From NCBI GenBank assembly GCA_910576535.1, contig CAJTKK010000013.1, forward strand, positions 1 through 64,000: DNA of 64,000 nt, in the 5' to 3' direction. This DNA comes from an uncultured Lachnospiraceae bacterium (GTDB lineage Bacteria > Bacillota > Clostridia > Lachnospirales > Lachnospiraceae). Below the pieces are notes generated by a model, which worked only from the letters and a program-made list of their open reading frames with translations, was not told the DNA's origin and ran no database searches. A program made the translations under genes and the position numbers. Positions 15,680 to 24,093 of the stretch are shown here, piece after piece. Position 1 is the first letter of the stretch. Every line of letters begins with the position of its first letter.

Positions 15680-17047
15680 TTATAAAAATATATATTTCAG
15701 GATAAATAATACGGTAAGTACATACATCAATATACTTACTTTCTTTTCCTTTGCTTTACCGGATACTAAGCTGATAATTGTCCAGGAAATTACACCAATG
15801 GCAATTCCTTCCGAAATACTGTAAGCCAAAGGCATTGCAATAATGCAAAGGAAAGCAGGGATTGCGTCCGTCATATCATTGAAATCAATCTTCGCTACGG
15901 AACCCATCATGTAGAAGCCAACGATAACCAAGGCAGGAGCCGTTGCAAATGACGGGATAGTTAAAAACAGCGGGGAGAAAATCAATGCTAACAGGAATAA
16001 CAAACCGGTAACAATTGCGGTAAGCCCGGTTCTGCCCCCTTCTGTTACACCGGAAGCGCTTTCCACATAAGTTGTAGTTGTGGAGGTACCCAAAATAGCG
16101 CCAACACTGGTAGCAATTGCGTCTGCCAAAAGTGCGCCTTTGATTCTGGGAAGCTTCCCGTCCTTATCCAACATGTTCGCTTTGGAAGAAACGCCGATTA
16201 AGGTGCCTAACGTATCGAACAAATCCACAAACAGGAAAGAAAACATAATAACAACAAAATCCAATATTTTAACCGATGAAAAATCGGATTGGAATACTTG
16301 CCCGAAGGTGTTTCCGATTGCGGAAAAGTCAAAACTTACAATGGCATGAGGGATTGTGGAGAACCAGCCTGCATCCGGGTTCGGCACATAAAGCCCTACC
16401 AGTTCGCAGATGATGCCCAGCACCCATGTAGCAACGATACCGAGCAAAATACCGCCTTTTACATTTTTGATTAAAAGCGTTGCGGTAATCAGCACTCCAA
16501 TAAGGGCGAGCAATGCCGTAATTCCCACGGTAGAAAATTCTTCCCCTGCAAACTTTTGGTAAGTGAGCAGGGTAGAGTCTTCGTTTACGATAAGTTTTGC
16601 ATTTTGTAAGCCGATAAAAGCAATAAACAAGCCAATGCCTACACTTACCGCTGATTTTAAAGTCATGGGGATGGCATTAAAAATCGCTTCCCTCACATTG
16701 GTCAGGGAAAGCACGATAAAAATAAGCCCTTCCACAAAGACAGCCAATAAAGCAATCTGCCAGGAATATTCCATTTGCAGCACTACTGTAAATGCAAAAT
16801 AAGCATTTAACCCCATGCCCGGCGCCAATGCAAACGGATAGTTAGCCAGAAAGGCCATCAATGCAGTTCCCACGAAAGAAGCCAGCGCCGTAGCAATCAG
16901 CACCGCATTGGCATCCATCCCTGCAGCGGAAAGGATACTTGGGTTTACTGCCAGAATATAAGCCATCGTCATGAAGGTTGTCACACCGGCCATAACTTCG
17001 GTCTTAATATCTGTTTTGTTTTCTCTTAATTTGAAGAATTGTTCCAT
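15680..17047 (-). CDS. NCS2 family purine permease (AzgA/PbuG-type)
   Basis: A 455-residue polytopic membrane transporter with about 12-14 hydrophobic segments. The N-terminal region TEVMAGVTTFMTMAYILAVN followed by PSIL and the central LFVDLFDTLGTLIG are signatures of AzgA/PbuG/PbuO-type transporters, which import adenine, guanine or hypoxanthine with protons. GTSTTTTYVESASGV is the conserved substrate loop. A strong ribosome site (GGAGG and AAGGAG) precedes the ATG. I looked for a purine riboswitch in the 91 bases upstream and saw none. It follows an MtaD-type deaminase and a nucleoside phosphorylase, which fits purine salvage. Confidence 0.93.
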   Translation of the reverse strand: MEQFFKLRENKTDIKTEVMAGVTTFMTMAYILAVNPSILSAAGMDANAVLIATALASFVGTALMAFLANYPFALAPGMGLNAYFAFTVVLQMEYSWQIALLAVFVEGLIFIVLSLTNVREAIFNAIPMTLKSAVSVGIGLFIAFIGLQNAKLIVNEDSTLLTYQKFAGEEFSTVGITALLALIGVLITATLLIKNVKGGILLGIVATWVLGIICELVGLYVPNPDAGWFSTIPHAIVSFDFSAIGNTFGQVFQSDFSSVKILDFVVIMFSFLFVDLFDTLGTLIGVSSKANMLDKDGKLPRIKGALLADAIATSVGAILGTSTTTTYVESASGVTEGGRTGLTAIVTGLLFLLALIFSPLFLTIPSFATAPALVIVGFYMMGSVAKIDFNDMTDAIPAFLCIIAMPLAYSISEGIAIGVISWTIISLVSGKAKEKKVSILMYVLTVLFILKYIFL

Positions 17048-17138
17048 ATCTCCTTATACCTCCTAAAAAATAAAAAGTAATAAAACATCTATTGAAAAGC
17101 ATTTCTGCCTATCAACCAAAAATAAATATTGTTTGGCT

Positions 17139-18440
17139 CTACCCTTTCAGTCTGTTTATGATTTCATTTGCCTTCCGATAAATGTCCTCCGGTTCATCCG
17201 GAACATAGAACTTTCCATCCCGGTATAAGATTTTTCCATGAATCATCGTCATTTTTACATTCTGCTTGCTGCCGCTGTAAACAATATTTTTTGCGATATT
17301 GTTTAACGGCTGCATATTCGGCATATGTAAATCCATCATAATCATATCCGCCAGCTTCCCCTCTGCCAGCACATCGGCCTCTTGCAGCTTCATTGCCGCT
17401 GCCCCGTTTCTGGTGGCCATTTTCAATACTTCTACTGCATCTACTGCGGAGGCGTCTTTGGTTTTTAATTTTGCAAGCCCTGTCACAAGGAACATCTCCC
17501 GGAACATGTCCAGGCAATTGTTGCTGGCCGGCCCGTCCGTTCCGATTGCTACGTTCAGCCCTGCTTTCAGAAAGCCGCTTACGGGCGCAATCCCGCTGGC
17601 CAGCTTTGTATTGGAGCCAGGATTTGTAACTACACTGACATTTTTTTCCTTGAAAAGCGCCATTTCCTCTTCGGTAAGCCACACGCCATGATAAGCCCCT
17701 CCGCCATGTTCAAACATTCCAAGGGAATTTAAAAACATGCCCGGCGTCATGCCATAACGTTCTATACAGCTCTCCACTTCCGCTTCCGTTTCGGACAGAT
17801 GCATATAAACAGGAGCTTTTTTCTTTTGGGCAAAAGCTGCAATCCTTTCCAGCAGTTCTTTTGAACAAGTATATTCTGCATGAAAACCGGGCAGGAAAGA
17901 AAGCAGCGGATGTTTCCCGTTCAGTTCTTCATACCACTTTTCCAAAAGCTCCGCCGACTGGCTGAAGTTATTGACTCCTCCTGCCTGGACACAGCGCATC
18001 CCCATGTCAATGCAAGCCTGCCCAATGCTTTCCGGAGTTAAGTACATCTCAAAAATAGCGGTTATTCCGCTGGTCAGATACTCTAAAATGGCCAGTTTCG
18101 TTAAATGATAAACATCCTCGGCTGACATTTTCGCTTCGATAGGAAATACCTGCTCATTCAGCCATGACTGCAATGGAAGGTCGTCAGCATAGGAACGCAG
18201 CAAAGTCATGCCGGAATGGGTATGGGCATTTTTAAATCCAGGCATCAAAAGGTTGCCCTGACAGTCAATTTCCTCATCCCATATGATACAAGGCTCTTGC
18301 AAACGTTCCAAAAATATATCCTTATCCTTTGAAGTTCCGGCATAAAGAATTCTTTCATCCTTTACCCAGACTTCCCCTTTAAAAATAGGCCTGTCCTCTT
18401 CCATCGACAGTATCAATGCATTATAAAAACGGATATTCAT
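17139..18440 (-). CDS. Amidohydrolase of the MtaD/SsnA group (adenosine/SAH/MTA deaminase-like)
   Basis: A 433-residue TIM-barrel metal-dependent hydrolase. Metal-binding His come from FKNAHTHSGMT at about 67-77, a further His in GFHAEYTCS and YMHLSETEAE, and the metal Asp in IGTDGPASNN. These are the marks of 5-methylthioadenosine/S-adenosylhomocysteine deaminases and related purine deaminases. Known chemistry: hydrolytic deamination of an adenine-type nucleoside to the inosine form. Together with the phosphorylase upstream and permease downstream it suggests a purine salvage unit. Exact substrate is inferred from context and not certain. Confidence 0.85.
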   Translation of the reverse strand: MNIRFYNALILSMEEDRPIFKGEVWVKDERILYAGTSKDKDIFLERLQEPCIIWDEEIDCQGNLLMPGFKNAHTHSGMTLLRSYADDLPLQSWLNEQVFPIEAKMSAEDVYHLTKLAILEYLTSGITAIFEMYLTPESIGQACIDMGMRCVQAGGVNNFSQSAELLEKWYEELNGKHPLLSFLPGFHAEYTCSKELLERIAAFAQKKKAPVYMHLSETEAEVESCIERYGMTPGMFLNSLGMFEHGGGAYHGVWLTEEEMALFKEKNVSVVTNPGSNTKLASGIAPVSGFLKAGLNVAIGTDGPASNNCLDMFREMFLVTGLAKLKTKDASAVDAVEVLKMATRNGAAAMKLQEADVLAEGKLADMIMMDLHMPNMQPLNNIAKNIVYSGSKQNVKMTMIHGKILYRDGKFYVPDEPEDIYRKANEIINRLKG

Positions 18441-18484
18441 CGCTATATTTTATCCCCTTTCAAGGTTTGCCGCATTGCTGCGGT

Positions 18485-19309
18485 TTATATAAATTTTTTT
18501 ACGGATTCCGCCACTAACTTTGTAAATAAAGGAGCCGTCTTATTTGCCGCTTCCTGCACCTCTTCATGGGTCAACGGATTTTCCGTCATTCCCGCCGCAA
18601 GATTACATACGCAGGAAATCCCGCAGATCCGCATACCCATATGGTTTGCGGCAATGGCTTCCACCACGGTGCTCATGCCCACCGCATCCGCCCCCAGGGT
18701 ACGCACCATGCGGATTTCCGCCGGCGATTCAAAAGACGGGCCTGTGAGCTGCAAATAGACACCTTCTTTCATCGGAATATTATGTTCCTTGGCTGTCTGC
18801 ATAAGGATTTCCTGCAGCTCCTTATCGTATACGGAACTCATATCCGGGAAGCGGGTTCCCAGCTCTTCTATATTCGGCCCAATCAACGGATTGGGCACAA
18901 AACAGGATATATGATCTTTAATCATCATCAAATCCCCGGCTTGGAAGGTATCGTTTACTCCGCCGGATGCATTGGTCAAAAATAAAATTTCCGCCCCCAT
19001 CATCTTCATCAGGCGGGCCGGCAGCACTACATCGCTAATCGGATACCCTTCATAATAATGAACCCTCCCTTTCATGCACACAACCGGTACATTTCCAAGA
19101 TGTCCAAAAATAAACTTTCCTGCATGGCCCGGCACAGTAGAAACCGGAAAGTCTTCAATATCGCCATAGGAAAGTTCCTCCACTATCTGTATACTGTCTG
19201 CAAAATTGCCAAGCCCGGATCCAAGTACAATCGCCACCTTAGGTTCAAATTTTACTTTTTCCCGCAGGCTCTTATAGCATTTTAAAAGTTTTTCATATTC
19301 TTTTCCCAT
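18485..19309 (-). CDS. Purine nucleoside phosphorylase, trimeric (PNP-I)
   Basis: A 274-residue enzyme cleaving inosine, guanosine and deoxy forms with phosphate to free base and (deoxy)ribose-1-phosphate. Motifs of the trimeric class: VLGSGLGNF, TVPGHAGKF, GRVHYYEGY (phosphate and ribose sites), LTNASGGVN, the substrate region LTGPSFESPAEIRM and GMSTVVEAIAANHMGM. I start at the ATG of MGKEYEKL at 19309, where GAGGG is 12 bases upstream; the ATG 12 bases earlier would overlap that site. It leads the purine-salvage cluster and has its own promoter. Confidence 0.94.
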   Translation of the reverse strand: MGKEYEKLLKCYKSLREKVKFEPKVAIVLGSGLGNFADSIQIVEELSYGDIEDFPVSTVPGHAGKFIFGHLGNVPVVCMKGRVHYYEGYPISDVVLPARLMKMMGAEILFLTNASGGVNDTFQAGDLMMIKDHISCFVPNPLIGPNIEELGTRFPDMSSVYDKELQEILMQTAKEHNIPMKEGVYLQLTGPSFESPAEIRMVRTLGADAVGMSTVVEAIAANHMGMRICGISCVCNLAAGMTENPLTHEEVQEAANKTAPLFTKLVAESVKKFI

Positions 19310-19346
19310 ACCAATAACCATCCCTCTTCCGTTTGTCAATAGTAAT

Positions 19347-19375
19347 AATATACCATGAGATATCAAAAAAGGCAA
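19347..19375 (-). promoter_or_regulatory. Sigma-A promoter of the purine-salvage cluster
   Basis: On the minus strand -35 TTGCCT (19370-19375), 17-base spacer, -10 TATATT (19347-19352). It lies about 40 bases upstream of the phosphorylase start. Confidence 0.6.
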
Positions 19376-19470
19376 CTACAGGAATTCCAGTTTCATGGAG
19401 AATGATTGACCAAAGCACAGAAACGCATCCTCATGGGAGATATGGCACAGCGTTCATAATTGGCATAAAC

Positions 19471-19510
19471 ATACGGCTTCCCGGCAGGACTGTCTGCCAG
19501 AAAACCGTAT
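19471..19510 (-). terminator. Terminator hairpin after spoIVA
   Basis: A 17-base stem (19471-19487 with 19494-19510, three G-U pairs) with a 6-base loop. The tail is GTTTATG, so the U-tract is weak. It lies 14 bases after the spoIVA stop and upstream of the phosphorylase promoter. Confidence 0.65.
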
Positions 19511-19524
19511 ACATATGTTTTATC

Positions 19525-21006
19525 TTATATAATAATACAAACCATTCCCCCGTTGCTGTCATTGACAATCTTTTGCATGGTTTCCTGCAGTTTGACTTGG
19601 CTTTCTTCCCCAATCATTGCTATTTTCCCGGTAATTCCATCATTTACAAGCTGTTCCACTGTCTTCCCGAAGATATTTGTTTCCCAAATGCCTTCTTCGC
19701 TCGTCCCTGCATCGGAAATATAACGGATCAGATCTTCTGCCTGCTTTTCCGTTCCTACAATGGGCGATATTTCCGTCTCAATATTGGCCCGTATCATATG
19801 GATACTGGGGCTTTCCGCTTTGATTTTTACGCCAAATTTATTGCCATGGCGGATTACCTCCGGTTTATCCAAAGTGATCTCATCCCTATCCGGGGTAACG
19901 ACCCCATATCCTTTGCAGCGGACCGCTTCCACAGCATGAAGGACTTTGACATATTCCTTTTTCATCTTTGCCATTTCCCTTAACACGGATAAAAGCTGGT
20001 ACTCTCCCGTAATGCTTTCCCCGATTAAGTCACTGAGCATTTCAAAATAATAAGAATCGTCCACATCGAGGGATACCGATACGCATCCGGTCGCCATATC
20101 GACCCCATCCACTTTGCATTTGCGTATGTATTCGCTTTCTAAGCTTATATTGTTCCCCGTCACATCCTTTACGCATCCAAGATGTCCCATCAGTTCTTTA
20201 ATCCGGGCTATGATATCCGCTTTCATCTTATGGGTATTCGGAAGCATTTCCACCCATTTAGGCATATAAAACTCAATCATCGTCAACGGAAACTCATAAA
20301 GGATATTTTCCATTACTGCATGGATGTCATCCTTTTTTAATTGTTCACAGTTTACCGCCATTGCACTGACCTGATATTTTTTGGCGAGATCCTCTGTCAG
20401 TTTTTTGGTTTCTTCCGAATAAGGCTTTTCTGAATTCACTAAGACAATAAAAGGTTTATGTATTTTTTTCAATTCCTGGATGGTGCGTTCTTCAGCAGGA
20501 ATATAGCTTTCCCTCGGTATTTCCCCAAAGCTTCCGTCACATGTAATCACGATCCCTATAGTGGAATGGTCATTGATCACCTTTCTTGTGCCGATTTCCG
20601 CAGCCTGGGTAAAGGGGATCTCATCGGCAGACCATGGGGTTTTTACCATCCGTTCCGCATCTTCTTCCATATGCCCGCTAGCTCCGTCTACCATATAGCC
20701 TACACAGTCAATCAGCCTTACGTTTACGTCAATATCATCGTTCAATGTAATCCTTGCCGCTTCCTTTGGAATAAATTTTGGTTCCGTTGTCGTAATCGTC
20801 TTTCCCCCCGCGCTTTGCGGCAGTTCATCCTGCGCCCTTACTTTTTCATGCTCCTGTGTCATATAAGGAAGCACCATAATATCCATAAAACGCTTGATAA
20901 AGGTAGATTTCCCGGTTCTTACCGGTCCTACTACTCCTATGTAAATTTCCCCTCCGGTACGGGATTGTATGTCTTTGTATAAGTTATGTGTATGCAGCGC
21001 ATCCAT
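19525..21006 (-). CDS. spoIVA: Stage IV sporulation protein A, spore-coat ATPase
   Basis: A 493-residue ATPase that polymerises on the outer forespore surface and forms the basement layer on which the coat assembles; it is also needed for cortex formation. The N-terminal part holds Walker A GPVRTGKSTF (27-36) and LIDCVGYMVDGASGHMEED, conserved in SpoIVA. The C-terminus ends in GGMVCIII, matching the membrane-targeting tail that contacts SpoVM. Length is that of B. subtilis SpoIVA (492). GGAAGGGG precedes the ATG. A candidate mother-cell sigma-E promoter is upstream. It shows the organism belongs to a spore-forming lineage. Confidence 0.97.
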   Translation of the reverse strand: MDALHTHNLYKDIQSRTGGEIYIGVVGPVRTGKSTFIKRFMDIMVLPYMTQEHEKVRAQDELPQSAGGKTITTTEPKFIPKEAARITLNDDIDVNVRLIDCVGYMVDGASGHMEEDAERMVKTPWSADEIPFTQAAEIGTRKVINDHSTIGIVITCDGSFGEIPRESYIPAEERTIQELKKIHKPFIVLVNSEKPYSEETKKLTEDLAKKYQVSAMAVNCEQLKKDDIHAVMENILYEFPLTMIEFYMPKWVEMLPNTHKMKADIIARIKELMGHLGCVKDVTGNNISLESEYIRKCKVDGVDMATGCVSVSLDVDDSYYFEMLSDLIGESITGEYQLLSVLREMAKMKKEYVKVLHAVEAVRCKGYGVVTPDRDEITLDKPEVIRHGNKFGVKIKAESPSIHMIRANIETEISPIVGTEKQAEDLIRYISDAGTSEEGIWETNIFGKTVEQLVNDGITGKIAMIGEESQVKLQETMQKIVNDSNGGMVCIII

Positions 21007-21037
21007 AAAAAAGTTCCCCTTCCATATTTGCTGTTAC

Positions 21038-21067
21038 AATATATGCAGAGGAACTTTACATTATTCT
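21038..21067 (-). promoter_or_regulatory. Candidate sigma-E promoter of spoIVA
   Basis: On the minus strand AGAATAAT (21060-21067), 14-base spacer, CATATATT (21038-21045). This is close to the sigma-E consensus (GKMATATT, 14-15 bases, CATACAMT), and spoIVA is a known sigma-E gene. Match is good at -10 and partial at -35. Confidence 0.5.
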
Positions 21068-21145
21068 TTGTTTCTTAACCGTTGGTTTCCGGTCTTTGCC
21101 CAATGCTTTCGGGCATCATTATCAGGAGTTTTTTACCGGCGCCTC

Positions 21146-22369
21146 CTATTGGTAAATCATCTTTTTAAAATTCTTTTTGCCTCTTTTTAAAACAATCCCA
21201 TCTCCGGCCAATTGTTCTTTTTCAAAAAGAGCTTTTACGTCCGCTACCTTTTCCCCATCTACGCTGACGCCTCCCTGTTCCACCGCCCGGCGGCCCTCTG
21301 AACGGGAAGCCACAAGCCCGGATACCGTAAGCATGGTAAGGATGTCAATCTTATCCTCCATAAAATCTTCCTCTGTCAAAATGACAGTAGGCATTTGCGT
21401 TGCATTCCCGCTGGAAAATAAGGCTCTTGCCCCCTCCAGCGCCTTTTCCGCTTCCTCCTGCCCATGAACTAATTTCGTCAGCTCAAAAGCAAGAATTTCC
21501 TTTGCCTTATTTAACCCGCTCCCTTCCCATTGATCCATCTCATCAATTTGCTCTAACGGCAGGAAAGTGAGCATACGGATACATTTCAGTACATCCGCAT
21601 CCGCTACATTTCTCCAATACTGGAAAAAGTCAAAAGGGGATGTCTTATTAGGGTCAAGCCATACCGCTCCTTTCTGTGTTTTCCCCATTTTCTTCCCTTC
21701 GGAATTCAACAGTAAAGTGATCGTCATAGCATATGCATCTTTTCCCAGTTTCCTGCGGATAAGCTCCGTCCCACCAAGCATGTTGCTCCACTGGTCATCG
21801 CCGCCAAACTGCATGTTACAGCCATATTTTTGATATAATACATAGAAATCATAGCTCTGCATAATCATATAGTTAAATTCCAGAAAACTAAGCCCTTTTT
21901 CCATGCGCTGTTTATAGCATTCTGCCGTCAGCATACGGTTTACGCTGAAATGCGCCCCCACTTCCCTTAAAACTTCAATATAGTTAAGTCCAAGCAGCCA
22001 GTCCGCATTGTTCACCATCATCGCTTTCCCCTCAGAAAAATCAATGAATTTGCTCATCTGTTCTTTAAAGCAATCGCAATTATGCTGTATTGTTTCCATA
22101 GTCATCATAGAACGCATATCGCTCCGGCCGGAAGGGTCGCCAATCATAGCCGTTCCTCCGCCAATCAGCGCAATGGGCTTATTCCCTGCCATCTGCAGCC
22201 TCTTCATGAGGCAAAGCGCCATAAAATGGCCTACATGAAGACTGTCCGCCGTAGGATCAAAACCGATATAAAAAGTTGCTTTCCCCTGGTTGATCAATTC
22301 CTTGATTTCTTCTTCATCCGTAAGCTGTGCTAACAGCCCTCTTGCCTTTAACTCATCAAACACTGTCAT
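21146..22369 (-). CDS. tyrS: Tyrosyl-tRNA synthetase
   Basis: A 407-residue class I aminoacyl-tRNA synthetase that charges tRNA-Tyr. The Rossmann domain has YIGFDPTADSLHVGH (HIGH variant HVGH, 45-48), the Tyr-binding YMIMQSYDFYVLY and GGDDQWSN, and the KMSKS loop as KMGKTQKG. The C-terminal 70 residues are an S4 RNA-binding domain (SRSEGRRAVEQGGVSVDG). It is preceded by a T-box leader with a Tyr (UAC) specifier, so expression should respond to uncharged tRNA-Tyr. Confidence 0.97.
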   Translation of the reverse strand: MTVFDELKARGLLAQLTDEEEIKELINQGKATFYIGFDPTADSLHVGHFMALCLMKRLQMAGNKPIALIGGGTAMIGDPSGRSDMRSMMTMETIQHNCDCFKEQMSKFIDFSEGKAMMVNNADWLLGLNYIEVLREVGAHFSVNRMLTAECYKQRMEKGLSFLEFNYMIMQSYDFYVLYQKYGCNMQFGGDDQWSNMLGGTELIRRKLGKDAYAMTITLLLNSEGKKMGKTQKGAVWLDPNKTSPFDFFQYWRNVADADVLKCIRMLTFLPLEQIDEMDQWEGSGLNKAKEILAFELTKLVHGQEEAEKALEGARALFSSGNATQMPTVILTEEDFMEDKIDILTMLTVSGLVASRSEGRRAVEQGGVSVDGEKVADVKALFEKEQLAGDGIVLKRGKKNFKKMIYQ

Positions 22370-22426
22370 TTTCTTTTTCTCCTTTCAAATAAAATGTAAT
22401 TTTGCGCAGTCCGCATCCCCCGGGGA

Positions 22427-22473
22427 TTTTTGTATCCCAGGAAATTGCAGGGCAATTTCCTGGGATACAAAAA
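22427..22473. repeat. 22-bp perfect inverted repeat between T-box terminator and tyrS
   Basis: Left arm 22427-22448 (begins TTTTTGTATCCCAGG) and right arm 22452-22473 are exact reverse complements around a 3-base loop. The right arm shares its A-run with the T-box terminator tail. A second small palindrome ATCCCCCGGGGAT abuts it (22415-22427). Neither strand has a U-tract after the hairpin, so it is not an ordinary terminator. It lies in the readthrough part of the tyrS leader. Confidence 0.85.
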
Positions 22474-22793
22474 AACCGTCCTATTTGTCATAGGACGGTT
22501 TTTACCGTGGTACCACCTATATTCACAAATGGCTTTCGCCATATGCCTCACAAAGTACAGCCGCAGTTAATCTTTTCTCTTCAACTAAAAGTCACCCTCA
22601 ACAATACTCATCCGCCATAACGTGGGGAAATACGTCACGGCCTACTAAAAGCAGCAAATCCTGCTTCATTCTGCCATGCAGCTCCCGGATGTATTCATAA
22701 ACAGTTTCCCCTGCACCTCTCATCTCCCGGTCGCTTTCTGTAGGTTCCCTCCGCTTATTACTTGTTCCGTTCCAAGCCTTTCTTATTCAAATT
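22470..22793 (-). promoter_or_regulatory. T-box riboswitch (Tyr) controlling tyrS
   Basis: The conserved T-box sequence AGGTGGTACCACGGT lies at 22504-22518 on the minus strand, followed by a terminator (ACCGTCCTA paired with TAGGACGGT, seven U; 22473-22503). Upstream lies a long structured leader of about 270 bases. In its first stem the sequence GAATACATCC offers UAC (22691-22693) as Tyr specifier, in keeping with the downstream gene. Known mechanism: uncharged tRNA-Tyr pairs with specifier and T-box and stabilises the antiterminator. Confidence 0.93.
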
Positions 22794-22799
22794 ATCTGC

Positions 22800-22828
22800 A
22801 TTCTACCTTAAAATGCATTACTTGTCAA
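22800..22828 (-). promoter_or_regulatory. Sigma-A promoter of the tyrS T-box transcript
   Basis: On the minus strand -35 TTGACA (22823-22828), 17-base spacer, -10 TAGAAT (22800-22805). The start near 22793 sets the 5' end of the T-box leader. Confidence 0.82.
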
Positions 22829-22885
22829 CTGCCAAAAACAGATTAATTTCACTCAAAAAATAACCCGTAAGCAGCAAAAAACCGC

Positions 22886-24088
22886 CTACTTATTCACCAT
22901 CAGTTTCACCATAGCCTGATTCAGCCCATCTACCGTAAGCTTATACATTGGGAAGGTATTTTTAATCGCCGTTTCCGCCTCCCGCCAAGGGGCATGACCA
23001 GGAGCCATCTTAGGATTCAGCCAGACAATTTTCTTATAATGCCGTTTCATAAGCAAAAGCCAGTCCATGCCGGACAGCCCACCGTTAGGGCCGCGGTAAT
23101 TTCCGGTCGTTGAATATAATTCCTCCGGCGCCATCGCCGCATCCCCTACAATAATCACTTTATAATCACTGTCCAAGTTACGGAACATCCATTCCGTATC
23201 AATCCAGTCCCCGTTTTCGCATTCCGGCGTTTTATATAATTTGCTGTAAATACAGTTATGGAAGAAATAAGTCTTAACATCCTTATAATGGTTGGATTTA
23301 TGCACCGACTGGAACAGTTCGCTTAATAAAGTAGTATAAGGGATCATCGTCCCGCCCGAATCCATTAACAGCAAAAGCTTCACTGCATTTTTCCGCGGTT
23401 TATCCATTACAATCTGCAGACAGCCGCCATTATTGCAAGTCTTATCCACTGTGCCGTCAATATCCAATTCTGTTTTCGGAATATCCAATTTCGTAGAAAA
23501 TTGGCGGAGTCTGCGCAGAGCCTGCTGGAACTGCCGGTTATCAATGACTTTGTCTTCCCTGAAATCCCTATATTTCCTGGCGCCGATTACTTGAAAAGCG
23601 GACTGGTAACCGGTCGTCCCTCCTACACGGACACCCCCCACATTGCCGCCAGTATTCCCAAAAGAAGTCTTCCCCATCGTCCCGATCCAATAGCTGCCCC
23701 CATTATGTTCGCTGTCCTGATCCTTCAGCCTCTGCTTAAATTTTTCTTCCACATCTTCTTTATCAATCTGAACCTCTTCCATACGGTTCAGGTGATCCCT
23801 TGCTTCCTCGTGAGCCAGCTCCATCATGTCGGATTTATCCAGCCATCGGAGCATTTGGGAAGTCACTTCATTCTCCGACTTCACTCCTTTAAAATGCTCT
23901 TCAAAAGCTAAATCAAACTTATCATATTCTGTCTCGCTTTTTACAAGAATCATCCTTGCCACATAATAAAACTGGGTAAGGCTGCTGTTGCAAAGCCCTT
24001 TATCCAAAGCTTCCTGCAGCGTAAGCCATTCACTTAAAGTTACCTCTAAGCCTTTTGCCTTTAATGTGTCAAAAAATTTCCCAAACAT
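22886..24088 (-). CDS. VWA (CoxE-like) domain protein, partner of the MoxR ATPase
   Basis: A 400-residue cytosolic protein. The N-terminal half is helical with a charged region around 85-130. The C-terminal von Willebrand A domain starts near 235 (AVKLLLLMDSGGTMIPYT). The metal-binding MIDAS motif, normally DxSxS, reads DSGGT here, so the second Ser position is replaced; IVGDAAMAPEEL follows as the third MIDAS region. The family works with MoxR-type AAA ATPases as chaperones inserting metals or maturing target proteins. It starts 5 bases after the moxR stop. The client protein is unknown. Confidence 0.88.
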   Translation of the reverse strand: MFGKFFDTLKAKGLEVTLSEWLTLQEALDKGLCNSSLTQFYYVARMILVKSETEYDKFDLAFEEHFKGVKSENEVTSQMLRWLDKSDMMELAHEEARDHLNRMEEVQIDKEDVEEKFKQRLKDQDSEHNGGSYWIGTMGKTSFGNTGGNVGGVRVGGTTGYQSAFQVIGARKYRDFREDKVIDNRQFQQALRRLRQFSTKLDIPKTELDIDGTVDKTCNNGGCLQIVMDKPRKNAVKLLLLMDSGGTMIPYTTLLSELFQSVHKSNHYKDVKTYFFHNCIYSKLYKTPECENGDWIDTEWMFRNLDSDYKVIIVGDAAMAPEELYSTTGNYRGPNGGLSGMDWLLLMKRHYKKIVWLNPKMAPGHAPWREAETAIKNTFPMYKLTVDGLNQAMVKLMVNK

Positions 24089-24093
24089 ACGCT

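Noticed and set aside
17048..19524. Possible purine riboswitch for the permease or phosphorylase
   Set aside because: Searched both leaders for the conserved purine-aptamer core; only a spoIVA terminator and an ordinary promoter were found.
22427..22473. The 22-bp inverted repeat read as a second terminator
   Set aside because: No U-tract follows on either strand after the hairpin; kept as a repeat of unknown role.
22366..22551. 61-codon frame in the tyrS leader
   Set aside because: It lies wholly within the T-box terminator region and the inverted repeat, which explain the sequence as RNA structure.
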